From assembly GCA_951804985.1 (NCBI GenBank), contig OX638131.1, forward strand, positions 4,526,001 through 4,590,000: a DNA stretch of 64,000 nucleotides. Reading direction: 5' to 3'. Shown here in pieces: positions 13,619 through 24,077 of the stretch (position 1 is the first letter of the stretch; each line of letters begins with the position of its first letter). Below the pieces are notes generated by a model that saw nothing but the letters and a program-made list of their open reading frames with translations, had not been told where the DNA came from and searched no databases. The stretch is from Dryomyza anilis (Eukaryota; Arthropoda; Insecta; Diptera; Dryomyzidae). The translations under genes and the position numbers were made by a program.

Positions 13619-14137
13619 AGCACAGTGTGACCCCAAATTGATCGAAATTAATTAGTTTCAAAACTACACAACCGATTTTAAAAGATTAAAAAGTATTATA
13701 TAGAGAATTATTGAATAAAATTAAAATTTAAAATTTAAGTTTAAATCTTTAAAGGTTATTGATATAAAAATCAGTAAAGTTGAGATTTTTTCATGAACTA
13801 AAATAAAAATAGTGTTTATATCTTTAAAACCAAAGGAGATATTTTCTCAAATTAGTAAATGTCATTGAGATAATAATATAAGCTTTTAACAAACAAAAGA
13901 ATTTTTAAAATCGGCTAACTTTTGGACTTTTTACAATTTTTAAAAGATTTTTTATGAACAAAATTTCATACTTACTGATTTTTATCTCAAAAACTATTGC
14001 AGTTATAATAAAAAATTTCAAAACTTAAGTCCTTTCGAAAATTTTATATAAAATAGTTTTTAAATTTTTAAAATCGGTTGTGTGGTTTCAAAAATAATAA
14101 ATTTCAATCAATTTTAGAGCGTTTGGTCACAGTGCGC
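13619..14137. mobile_element. Foldback (long inverted repeat) element, about 0.5 kb
   Basis: The left end (CACAGTGTGACC, then ACACAACCGATTTTAAAA) is matched by the reversed right end (CGCACTGTGACC, then CACACAACCGATTTTAAAA). The similarity continues inward: the interior word ATAAAAATCAGTAAAG near 13770 pairs with its inverted partner near 13980. Almost the entire element is therefore two arms of about 250 bp that could fold into one hairpin. It carries no coding capacity. Superfamily is uncertain. Confidence 0.8.
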
Positions 14138-14556
14138 ACTGCTGGAGACCACTGTGCGGCCTCAGTTGGGCGATGATTTTGCATTTTATTTTTCTCATCA
14201 TCATTAATAAGATCAGCAGCTCTTAAACAGACTCAAGTGAGCTGAGTTATTATAAAAAACTTTTGGCATTAAGATCAGCTATCGTAGCATCATAAGTTAT
14301 ACAATGATAATTGTAATAATAACAATGCCAACAACAACAACCACTATAATTACAACAAAAAATTTATCGAATTAATGACAAGATCATTGAGTAGCATTAA
14401 CGTTTAATTAACGCCTCCAGTAATCACGTCATAAGTAAAGCAACTCAAAAAAAATATAATTTTGAGGTATTTTATAGTACAGCTATTTTGACAGAGGTTC
14501 CGCAGGGTCAGTCAGTATGTCTCGCTTAACTGTCTGGCTCGCTGTTTATATAAGTA
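14138..14556. other. Unique spacer
   Basis: Simple AT-rich sequence with a few GTCTGTCTGGC-like words. No gene is seen. Confidence 0.4.
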
Positions 14557-14728
14557 CACTCAGAAAAAGTAATACTATAACTTGAAAATAATGAAAGATT
14601 ACATATAATCTCTTAATTATTTGAATAGTATTTTGTTGTATTTAACAATTTATGTAGCGAACAAACAAAAACTATTAAAATAACATTAAAATAACTATTA
14701 ATTGCATAGTATTTTATTTTTCAGAGTG
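14557..14728. mobile_element. 172-bp MITE, CACTCAGAAAAA terminal repeats, TA target
   Basis: The ends CACTCAGAAAAA and TTTTTCAGAGTG are inverted repeats, and a TA flanks each side. The interior is AT-rich with short runs such as ATACTAT and AACTATTA. Two relatives occur in this window (21707-22548 and 54669-54893), which supports a mobile family. It has no coding capacity. Confidence 0.8.
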
Positions 14729-15365
14729 TACTTATTTTACCTTTTGTCTGTCGGCACATTTTTGTCTGGCTCTCTGTCAATTTTTTTATATTTTAAATTA
14801 TTCAAAATAAAATAAAACTGATGTTCAGTAATTAAAATGATAAACACAAGGTGACCGACAGCCTTTTTGTGGGTCAAAAGGGTCTGCCATTTTTTTAATG
14901 TATTTTATAAGACCACAAAAATAAAAACAGAACCTTTTTAAAAGCTGCGGTTATTGTTGCTCTTTTTAATTAATGTTTTATAGGTTTTTTGTGGCAGTTT
15001 AAATTACACGATTTCTTTTTCTTTAATTAGTTGCGCATAAAATAAAAATAATAATGGAAATTTCGGAATTTAATACAAAATACAAAACAAAATATATAAA
15101 ATAATATAATATATATTAAACAAATATATTAAAAAAAATAATAAAAAACAAAAAAATAAAAAATAATATTAAACAAAATTAAAATTACATTGATATAACA
15201 TACAGTACAAAAAAAGTTTGAAATAAAATTTTGATAAAATATCTAAATAAAAATGTCGACGATATCAAAAACTAAAAGTCAATACAGCCAACATCAATTT
15301 GAAATTTCAAAATTAATCACTCCGATATCTAGACGACTCTAGAGGTCTCAAGATCAATAATAACA
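14729..15365. other. AT-rich non-coding sequence
   Basis: A-rich stretches around 15040-15200. Nothing recognised. Confidence 0.5.
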
Positions 15366-16045
15366 AGTTGGGAAGGTTTGATAACATGGGAAATTTTAAA
15401 TATGGTGTTATTATGATAGTTGGGATTATTAAAATTATAGTCGGTCTAAGCCGACTATAAATAGCCTACACATATGTGTGGTTACCATTCAAAGTGGTAT
15501 ATAGGTCACCAGGGTATACAAATCGTGAAAATAACTACAAACTTTCAATCGGTGAAGAAATTTCATTCATTTGTACCCATATTTACAAATTGGTAGGTGT
15601 ACCAAATTTCGATTTTTTTTTTGTGAACCACAAGTCTTTTCGCCGGAAAACATTATTATCATGTATTTGAGCATGATATCAATATATATTTGACCAAAAA
15701 AGTTTACCTAAGCACGTATACATTAAAATTGATCTTTAAATGTACATTTGATATGAGGTATTTGAACATAAGTGGTCGGATCATAGGTCACAATGGACTG
15801 ATCTCGCACATACAGCGTAGGTATATAAGTAATCTAAATTATGAGTTTCATTTATCTAACTCTTCAATTGTTTAAGTAGTAGTGATTTCAACAGACAGAC
15901 AGACGGACATCGCCAAATCGACTCAGGAGGTCATGCTGATCAAGAATATATATACTTTTTCATACCGGAGATGCTTCCTTCTGGGTGTTACAAACGGCGT
16001 ACCAAATTGAATATACCCTTTCACTCTTAGTATATGGTATAAAAA
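15366..16045 (+). mobile_element. DINE-1/Helentron-like repeat, copy 1
   Basis: This sequence recurs at 36102-36840 with only scattered differences. Shared landmarks in order are AGTTGGGAAGG, GTCGGTCTAAGCCGACTAT, the GACAGACAGACGGACATCG tract, GTCATGCTGATCAAGAATA followed by TATATACTTT, and a final ACCCTTTCACTCTTAG before GGTATAAAAA. From knowledge of fly genomes, this combination is typical of DINE-1 (Helentron-type) interspersed elements. Compared with copy 2 it lacks a short CAATTTTTTCG segment and has a shorter GACA tract. The 64-, 61- and 68-aa open frames within it are incidental. Confidence 0.65.
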
Positions 16046-17010
16046 TGTGTGGTTGGAAGTTTTTCTAAATTTTAAGACTAAACTAAATTGTTTGATCGAT
16101 ATGCGATAACTGCATAAATCAGTACTCAATATCCTATGGTTAAAAACTATTAATCGGTGCTAGTTTTGTCCCTTTTTATATAAACACTTTGTCATCGTCA
16201 TAGGATGGGGTGAATTGACACCTTATGGATATCTTCAAACCTATCTCTACAGTGGTCTTTTTTTTGCAGAATCTAATTCCTTTGAAAATTTTCCAATAGT
16301 TTAGTGATAGGTCAAAGGTCTGCATTAGGTGCTAATTACTTCCTTTCTTTGACAATGCCAAGTGAAAGTTGCCGGTTGGTTTTATATAAAAAGGGCAGAA
16401 CTAGAACCAATTAAAATTATATCCCCATAGAGTAGATAATCAGCTGTATGTATATCATTGAATTTAATTCAATTTAGATAGTAAACACTGCATTATCCAA
16501 AAATGTCGTCCAGTTTTCAAAATTGTGCAAATTTAAATCCACCCAAAATTCAAATTTTGCTTCAAATATCGATACTTTCCAGGCAGAACATCGTAATCAA
16601 CATTTGGGCAAATTTTTGTTTTATTGCAGTTTGGGAAACATCTTTATGAGTCCCTAAAAAGTCATATTTTTGATTTCGCGGTCCAAATTTAAATAAAACC
16701 AAATAACAATATCGTAACTACATTTTAAAAAAATATTATTTACGATATAATTTTTAATTATTTTTAATCTATTTGCTTACGCTGTTATAAGGCTTTCCAA
16801 AATCGAAATTCTCCAAAGTTTGCATATCAAAAAGTCCTCTAAATTAAATAAGTCCCTTTATTTTGATATCGGAATATAAATATTGCAAAAAGCTAAATTA
16901 TTTTTATTTCCACGCTCATATTATACGAAATGTTATATCGAAATAGTCGGCAGATATCAAACCGACAAACCGAAGTTATATCGAAACAAGAAATGTTCGA
17001 ACTCCATGGT
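16046..17010. other. Unique AT-rich sequence
   Basis: No coding region. TTTTTTTTGCAG at about 16260 looks like a splice acceptor, but nothing downstream reads as an exon. Confidence 0.45.
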
Positions 17011-17122
17011 GCGTAACTATAGTCCATTTTAAACTGGAGTTTATTTAAATCTACAGCTTTTTGATATTTATTTTCATAGGAAATTAAATTTAAGCTCCAG
17101 GTTATTTTTGACTATAGTTACG
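17011..17122. repeat. Short hairpin, GTAACTATAGTC arms
   Basis: GTAACTATAGTCCATTTTAA at about 17013 is matched, inverted, by TTATTTTTGACTATAGTTAC ending at about 17121. Inside these, ACTGGAG pairs with CTCCAG. The arms are about 27 bases and the loop about 55. It could be a tiny palindromic MITE; no target duplication was identified. Confidence 0.55.
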
Positions 17123-18000
17123 GACTTTGATAAATTCTCAAATTCTGTCAATTCTCGGGAAATCTTCGCAACAACTGAATACGAAAAATCTTTAAAAACT
17201 GTATTCACTATAGAATAAATTACAATTTTTTTCCGAAGGCATAATTGATACGTGTGTCAAATTGAATTATTTAAATAATTCAAATAATAGAAATTTTTAG
17301 TGAATATAATTTCTATCTAAAAAAACAGCTACAAAATTTGTATATCGAACAAATTTAACAAATTGTCTGATTTTTTTAAATATTTTAATATGATCCCTTT
17401 ATGGCAATAAATTTTGTAGTCTTAATCCAAATATGTATTAAGACGGGCTTTAGTTACTTGAAAAAATTTACTCGAATGGATTTGTAGCATTAATTCAAGC
17501 GATAATTCAATAAGTTCAATTATAAAAAAGTGATTATTATTCACTAAAGTAAAAAAGTAAGTATATCTAAAATGAATGAATAAACTGGGTGAAAAATTAG
17601 AATTTATTTTTAATTTATATTTTCCTATTTTTTTTTTGAGTCTGAATTTTAGACATTGATGAACCAAATACCTCCCGACTTAAAGATGTGCGTCTGTCCA
17701 TCTTTACATCTGTTTAAAACACTGTGGCAGAAACAATGTAAGAGCTAGAGCAATGAAACACTGAAGTTGAATTAATTATATACCAACGCTGTCTGATATT
17801 AAAAATGGGAATGATCGGTCAATTATCAGTTGTGAACCGACACTTATGTTCAAAGAGCTCTTTTTTAATTTCACATAAAACATACTTTAATTATTTTTCT
17901 TTCTTTTACTTAAATTATATATAAAAATAATGTATTGTATACCCTTCCCACAACATCCACTGTGTACGACATGTTGAACAAATTGCAAACTTGTTTCTGT
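17123..18000. other. AT-rich non-coding sequence
   Basis: No feature recognised. The minus-strand 81-aa open frame here is AT-driven and lacks any recognisable domain. Confidence 0.45.
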
Positions 18001-19294
18001 TGCGTGCTTCGCGAGCTTTAAAGATGTAGCTTTCATGTCAGCACCATCAGCAGCGATGGCAGCCTCAACGACTGATTTATTGGTTGGACTGCCTGCTTGG
18101 TGGCCGCCGATCAGGTTAAAAAGTAATTAAAATTGTTGCGATGCGATCACCAGTGAATTGGGTCAACGCAGTTTTTTCGGAAGCTGCAAGGCAGCCTTGT
18201 TTGCAAGCAACAGGACAGACAAAAAAAGTATGAAAGAAAAAGAAGATTTGCAAAAAATTTACAACATCTTTTAAAATGTTTACAAAAGTCGCAACGTATA
18301 AAACCAAAAAAAAAAAAAATCTCCAGACATAAATAAATTTTGAACTTTGGCGGAAAAATCATGTCGAGCAAATGAGCCACAGTGCAAATAATAAAAGCAA
18401 TAAAGCGTATAATTTACAGAGTGCGAGTTGCAATGCGCGGATGTTTAAAGTAACGCAGAAGAAAAAAAAAATAATAAATAAACTTACAATCTGGCGGTTT
18501 GTAACATTTAATTGAGCAGCAAAATTGCTGCCAAAAACAACACGAACAACGCGCTGTAACACTTGCGAACAACAGAACACTCTGAGCCGCCTAGATACTT
18601 TTGTATCTGGCAGATACACGCTGTTTGAATTGCAAATGCAAAAGTGCAATTGCAAAAAAATTATAAATAAATAAAAATGCAAACAAATGAAAGCAAAAAC
18701 AAATAAAAAAAAACAACTGCGCGATCGTGCAAAGTAGCGCTGTGTATCACCAAGCATCTTTGTATCTGAGTATCTGTATAAAAAAGTATCTGCAACGTTA
18801 GATATCAACGCACAAGTTCACAAATTAAGATGCGTTGTTAGCAACGTGTTTAGCGCTATAGACTCCAACTGATCGTGCTTTGGGGTATCTGTATCTGCAG
18901 CTGCTTTAATTGCGCGCGTATCTTGTATCTGCACTGTGTCATTTGAGTTGTTACGTTTTGGAGCTGCGCGAATTCCAAGAGTTTGTTTTTTGCTTTTCAG
19001 TTTATTTATTTTATTTGCGGCGTGCGTTATAAACACGTTCCACAATGTTTGGCGCTTTTTGCGGCTGGCGTGCCTAATTTGTATCTAATGGATACTTTTT
19101 GCATCTTGTGCGTTGTGTGCGCAGCGGTAGCTTATAGCTTTTTATTATGTTATAGGTTTAATTTTTTATTTATTTGCATTTTTTTTTTCATTTTGGCTGT
19201 ACTATTAACAAGTCGTATGCGTTTTTATTTTTTCATAAGTATCTATAAGTGGCGCATTTGTATCTTTTTATCTGCTAACTTATGCTGTGCTTAA
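18001..19294. promoter_or_regulatory. GTATCT-rich, GC-balanced block (possible cis-regulatory region)
   Basis: The hexamer GTATCT or its complement occurs about 13 times between 18593 and 19265 (for example 18603, 18762, 18770, 18786, 18885, 18891, 18918, 18925, 19081, 19239 and 19260). Two pairs are almost back to back. The block is less AT-rich than its surroundings and has no convincing gene; several overlapping open frames cover it on both strands. A dense cluster of one short word in such a block suggests an enhancer-like element or an old diverged tandem array. Function is inferred, not shown. Confidence 0.4.
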
Positions 19295-19871
19295 TTATGA
19301 CTCGTTTTTTTTTTAATATGACTGGTTTTTTTGCACTTATTGGCAGCTTATCGTTGCGATAAACTCGAGTGATAATCGATTGATTTTGATTTGTGAGTTG
19401 TGATTCTTATCTTTTGTATTATTATTATATGTTGTAGTATTTTTATTTAGTAACTGATATGCAGAGAAAAACAAAAATAATTGTTTATTTTTCTATATAC
19501 AAATTTTACATAAGCTTCTCACAGTTTTTTTGTGTTCGTAAACTTGAAGTTGCTTCAAAGTGCGCCTGAAGTTGAAGGTGAATTTTCATTACACCTGCTG
19601 TGCGTTGAAATATAATAAATTATTAAAAGTATAGTTTTATGTTGTTGTTTAGTTAATTGAAAGTGTTATAAAAAATACATCAGATAAGTTGTAGTTCAGA
19701 CAAACACAAAAAGGAGGCGTGCGTCGCGCTGATTAAGTTTTTGTTTGCTTTCAAATTTTTTTAATAGATTTTTTTTTACAATTTTTAATAACTGATAATT
19801 TTTTCAAGAGCATATAAAACTATGACAACAACAAAAATTATAAACAATAAAAATATTAGCATGAAAAAACA
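19295..19871. other. Unique AT-rich sequence
   Basis: Contains a GATAA-rich stretch at 19345-19430. No gene is recognised. Confidence 0.4.
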
Positions 19872-20197
19872 TTGCACTATGGGATAGAAGCATAGTCTAG
19901 CTCGCCGAAAATCATAAATTAAAGTTTGTTGCAGAAAGTTTAAAAATATGTCATTGTATTTATAATTTATGAGATTCTAGAGAACAAACAAAAAATGATA
20001 CACCCTAGTGAAAAAATCCTTCTGTAGGCTTGCTTAATATGAAAAAATTAAAGGAGTGCTTTTCAAGAAATAAAAATGGGTTACATTTAAACTGTCATAA
20101 CTCTTTCAATATATACTCCACATCAAGAGTGTTAGTTTTATATTATTGACAATTGAGAGAATTATCTTCTTGGGTATCAAAAATTTCAAATGGCTAT

Positions 20198-21201
20198 TCG
20201 TGTTTTTCCTGATTATTTGTCAAAAACATCATTGACCCAGAACCCAATTCATTCCTTTGCAGATGACAGTAACATTTGACATTCATACTAGTTCAACAAG
20301 CACCCAAACTCTTTGAAGATTGAGAGTAAAAGATGCACTATGAATGACACGCTCAATAATGACCTTAAATCAATCTCCGAGTGGGGTTTTGCAAATAGAG
20401 TAGATTTTAATGCCAGCAAGACCCAATGTTGTCTGTTATCCCACAAAAGAATGGATTCACCCCTCCCACCCCTCAATATGGGTGCTGTGGATATTGCACA
20501 GTCAGCTGTTCTTGACGTTCTGGGCATATCAATTCAATGTGATCTCCGTTGGAATGATCACATATTTAATGTGTCGAAAGAAGCGGCCAAGTGCCTCCGT
20601 TTTTTAAAACGGTGTAAAACATACTTCACTCCTGCTGACCTACGCACTGTCTATACCACCTATACACGGCCCAAAATGGAATTCAATTCGCACATTTGGG
20701 CAGGAGCTTCGAAATCCTCCTTGGAGTTTCTGGACCGAATTGAACAACGTGCGATATATTTGATAGGGGATGAAAATATCTCATCGTCTATTGGTTCTCT
20801 TGTGCACCGAAGGACCGTTGGGTGTGTAAGCCTGTTTTATAGGTATTACAACGGTAAGTGTTCGAGTGAAATACGTGGCCTTATTCCACCAGGTCGTGTG
20901 TTTTCTCGTTCTACTCGGGCATCAAACCAAGCCCACCCCTTCGTAGTCCACTCGACTCTGAACTGAACCACGCATTATAGAGAGAATTCGTTCTTCAGTC
21001 GCATGACAGGTTTGTGGAACAATCTCCCTGCGTCCGTTATTCCCGACATTTTTGATATTGGCAAGTTCAAAACAAACATTCTCCGACACTACTCCATCTT
21101 TCCCCCCTCCATTTAACCTATCATCCCTTCTTACGATCAACACTGTGCATTGCATGAATAGGGGGCATCCCCTGAGCGTTGGTTAATTTGTAAAAAAAAA
21201 A
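20198..21201 (+). mobile_element. 5'-truncated non-LTR retrotransposon (Jockey/CR1-like)
   Basis: The 3' part of a LINE. It begins within the reverse transcriptase, just before the catalytic YADD-type motif, runs through the C-terminal region, and ends in a short 3' UTR (about 21117-21190) and a poly(A) run at about 21192-21201. Five-prime truncation with a 3' poly(A) is the usual product of target-primed reverse transcription. The copy lies inside the TIR element at 19872-21428, so it is the younger insertion. Confidence 0.85.
20226..21116 (+). pseudogene. LINE ORF2 fragment: reverse transcriptase C-terminal part
   Basis: Reading from 20226, the frame gives HSFADDSN at 20250-20273, the A/YADD active-site motif of reverse transcriptases. 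Two in-frame stops follow (20277-20279 and 20289-20291). The frame is then open from 20313 to 20963 and covers the thumb and C-terminal region, recognisable by NASKTQCC, GISIQCDLRW, RPKMEFNSHIWAGASKSS, RRTVGCVSLFYRYYNG and IRGLIPPGRVFSR. A TGA at 20964-20966 interrupts the frame. Immediately after it, in the same frame, TTHYRENSFFSR, LWNNLP and FKTN continue to the natural stop at 21114-21116. In relatives this site is usually arginine, so a CGA-to-TGA change is likely. Upstream of 20226 the similarity (FFLI-like) continues in another frame. The copy is non-functional; the clade (Jockey versus CR1) is less certain than the RT identity. Confidence 0.85.
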
Positions 21202-21428
21202 TAGAAAAATACCAATTATGAACAAAATATCTCATTCCAAACAAAAGTTATAGTCGTTTTACCATTTCAATTATATGACAGGTGGGCGTGGCAATGGACC
21301 AATCCAGATAATTTTTAAATTGAAATATATTCATAGAACATGTATGTTAAGTGTAAAGTTTCGTTAAGATTGGAGCAAAAGTGTATTTACGGCGAGCTAG
21401 AATTTACTTCTGTCCCACAGTGCACTGT

Positions 21429-21706
21429 ACGACAATTCAGAATTATCAGAAAAAAGCAATTTTTGATGTTAAAGAATTTTTAATTTAAATTAATACAAGA
21501 AATATATTACGTTGTATTATTTTCAACGTAATATATTTCTCGTATTTGTATATAAGTATGTGAAAATTTGAAACATCAATTTTGAGCTTTACCATAACGA
21601 AAATATTTGACATTTATATGATCAGTAGGGGGAACCAATCTCGAAAAAAGGCAATTTGGTGAAAATTATTTTTGTGGTAAATTATTTTAAATATGAGTAG
21701 GAGATA
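21429..21706. repeat. Spacer with a perfect 17-bp palindrome
   Basis: AGAAATATATTACGTTG at 21498-21514 is followed, after a 9-base loop, by its exact inverse at 21524-21540. The rest of the spacer is AT-rich and featureless. Confidence 0.8.
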
Positions 21707-22548
21707 CACCCTGAAAAAAATGCCCTGAAATCCCATTAAAATTGGTCAATAGGACAATTATTGATTTAATAGTATACACAAAATAAATCTTTTCATATAA
21801 ACTTAATGGCTATGTAATGACTTTTTCTAGTATTTTATGGTATTTTCCAATTAAAATAATACCCAGATAGCAAACGTGCGTCGCAGAAAAAATTATGTCA
21901 TGCGGGCTCACATCGTGCGTGCTATATGAGAAACTGCGGACGCATGCCATGATTGCGTAGTGAGAGCTATGTGCGAGCACAAAAATATCACAAAATTCGC
22001 ATTACTGCGGGCTCACGACATGAGTGAAAGATGAGAGCAATATGCGAGCATAAACAAATCACAAAACTCGCATTCGTGCGGACGCACGACGTGATTGCGT
22101 AGTGAGATCATAGTGCGAGCACTCAAAAATAAAACAATTCTGTAGAATATCAGGCGCACGACTTGAGTGTGTCTTATATGCGTCTTACAAAATTTTCTCG
22201 CACTTGTGCGACTATATTGAGTCTCAAACGCGACGCACACTACTTTTTTTTAGCACTCTTGCGAGCTATGTGAGGCTGATATGCGCCTCACACGTTTTGC
22301 TCGCACTCGTGCGACTATATTGATGCTCAAACGCGACTCACAAATGCCTCGCACTAGTGCGAGCGTATTGAGTCTCAATTGCGGACACACGATTGCTACT
22401 CTGTGCGTGCACGCGTGCGACTTTTTTTTATCAGGCGTGCGCTCACAGTGCGAGCACAATGCGAGCATTTTGCTATCTGGGTAATTTATCCTATTGACTA
22501 TTTTTAATAGTAAAAAACTCTTATTTATACAGAATTTTTTTCTGAGAG
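21707..22548. mobile_element. MITE of the CACTCAGAAAAA family, carrying a nested insert
   Basis: The ends CACCCTGAAAAAAA and TTTTTTTCTGAGAG form imperfect inverted repeats with TA on both sides. Just inside, the interior word GGTCAATAGGA and the later TCCTATTGAC are also inverted and match the interior of the copy at 54669-54893. The two halves are separated by a 620-bp insertion (21862-22481). Once that insertion is removed, the length is close to that of the other copies. Confidence 0.8.
21862..22481. mobile_element. GC-richer 620-bp MITE with CCCAGATAGCAAA ends
   Basis: CCCAGATAGCAAA at the left and TTTGCTATCTGGG at the right are inverted ends, flanked by TA. The interior is much richer in G+C than the surroundings and is packed with repeats of GTGCGAGC, GCGAGCA, GTGCGACTATATTGA and their complements on both strands. 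Such subterminal repeat arrays often serve as transposase-binding sites in non-autonomous elements; that role is inferred here. The 72- and 75-aa minus and 67-aa plus open frames are by-products of this repeat structure. Confidence 0.8.
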
Positions 22549-22835
22549 TATGTCTGTGGTATACTGTTTATAGGTTTTTTTTATTTTTTTTCAAGTGCGA
22601 GTCCCTAGCGATTCCAGCAAACATTTCCGTCAAACAACTATGTTTTTTTTTTGACATATTTCTGTAAAGAGTCACCAAAGTCGTAAAACATATGTTATTC
22701 AGAATCGAGAGGTTTTTAAATATTATTTTTGTTAAGCTTAAAAAAATATCAGGCTTTAAAGGGTTAATCCAGTTTCGAAAACTCAAAAACAGCGTCTCTG
22801 AAATGTTTGCAGAATTGTTGCAGATGCATCTAATA
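22549..22835. other. AT-rich spacer
   Basis: No feature seen. Overlapping open frames on both strands are unsupported. Confidence 0.4.
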
Positions 22836-23039
22836 AGGACTGCGCACGAAAAATGTGTCCAACACAAAATAACAAAAATTTTCTAAACCAGAGTTTCAAT
22901 TTTTATAGCGAAACCATGTTTACAACGCATATTTTATTCAGATTAATTGTATATATTTAGATATTTATTTAATAGGTTTGTTTTATACATTTTATTTATT
23001 TTTCTGGTACATCCTTTGTTAATAACATTTCGATAGTTT

Positions 23040-23565
23040 AGGACACCTGCAGACCCCTATTACCTGAATTATTAAACGATGATCTTTATTACCTACATTT
23101 TATTTTTGACTAATGCCCATAACCTATTTCTATAGGTCTATGTTCTGAACAAATTGGTAGATTTGCAATTCGAGGCACTAATATGACGTTATTGCTTCTG
23201 TATCATTTACTGGCCGTTTTACTGTAGAGTATGAGGTTAGGCAGGAGACTAGGTTAGACCACATTAATGAAGACACTTCATGTTCATACCAGAAGAGCAT
23301 TAATATCTTCCTCAATTTTTTTATAGTAAATATTGGAGTTTATTTTGTACGTGATGATGAAAGTCTTACTTCTTTTGTAACAACTGCAGATTGGTAGCAA
23401 AATATGAAAGTTTCTAGAAATTTTCGATTGCTTCTTGGTCTTGAAGTTTTAGTACACATTTCCTTATGAATATGCAGTATAAATTATCTGTTCATGAGGT
23501 TGCGAAAAATCGGCTAAGACGTAGGTTTGTCGTTCATTATGTAGCACTTAAATATTTCCAAAATA
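23040..23565 (-). pseudogene. Degraded Tc1-mariner transposase remnant
   Basis: Nucleotide-level similarity to the transposase of 37549-38554 is patchy but collinear: the region around the second catalytic aspartate (near 23215-23290) and the region of the first (near 23500-23550) are recognisable in the same order and orientation. No open frame of useful length remains, and many substitutions and small indels are present. It is clearly inactive. Confidence 0.65.
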
Positions 23566-23784
23566 AATACTTTTTAATCTTTTGGTACACATAAAAGATT
23601 TATGATATTTAAATTAATATGGTTTGATGAAAAAATTCATCATTATAATGTACATTTATTCATTAATATGATGAAATGGTGTCTTCGCATAATTCAATGA
23701 ATGAATTCATTAATATTATGAATCCAGCTGGTTGGTGAATTTTTTTGTGTGTACGGTTTTTTTTCCCCCAGTATACTTCACCAC

Positions 23785-24077
23785 GGTAGCTCAGTGGTTA
23801 GTGCGTTGGACTGCGAGCCGATAGGTCCCCGGTTCAAGCCAGGACTGGGGCTAACAACATCTTTTCATAGAAACATTCTATATACCGCGCTACCTCTCGG
23901 CAGTAAATGGCAAACCTACGAGAGTAAAACATTGCCTATGAAAAGCTCTCCCGCGCCGTTCGAACTGTAGGTCCCACCACTTTGAGTACAAATATAACAC
24001 GCACAGCTCAAAATGGTGAGAGAGCTCGGCCTAAGTTCTTATAGGACTGTAGTGCCAAACTATTATTATTATTACAT
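23785..24077 (+). mobile_element. tRNA-derived SINE with perfect target duplications
   Basis: The head is tRNA-like. TAGCTCAGTGG fits the pol III A box and GGTTCAAGCC the B box, about 45 bases apart, giving an internal promoter for RNA polymerase III. A non-tRNA body follows and the element ends in a TTATTATTATTA tail. The 8-base direct repeat TTCACCAC flanks it at 23777-23784 and 24078-24085, which fixes both ends and shows insertion by target-primed reverse transcription. The strand is that of the promoter boxes. A 73-aa open frame across it is incidental. Confidence 0.9.

Larger units (their letters stand above)
19872..21428. mobile_element. DNA-transposon relic with inverted ends, split by a LINE
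   Basis: The left end TGCACTATGGGATAGAAG, followed by CTAGCTCGCCG, is matched by the inverted right end ending CTTCTGTCCCACAGTGCA and preceded by CGGCGAGCTAG. The terminal repeats are therefore at least 40 bases with a few mismatches. TGCA abuts both ends and may be the target duplication. The interior is interrupted by the LINE at about 20198-21200. Remaining interior sequence includes GACAGGTGGGCGTGGCAATG at 21279. No transposase was recognised. Confidence 0.7.

Noticed and set aside
18359..19294. 149-aa minus and 103-aa plus frames as genes
   Set aside because: Both are Phe/Leu/Cys-rich by base composition, overlap each other's block, lack good starts and contain no domain.
23785..23860. 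Functional tRNA gene
   Set aside because: The tRNA-like head lacks a proper 3' acceptor stem and is followed by a SINE body, a tail and target duplications.
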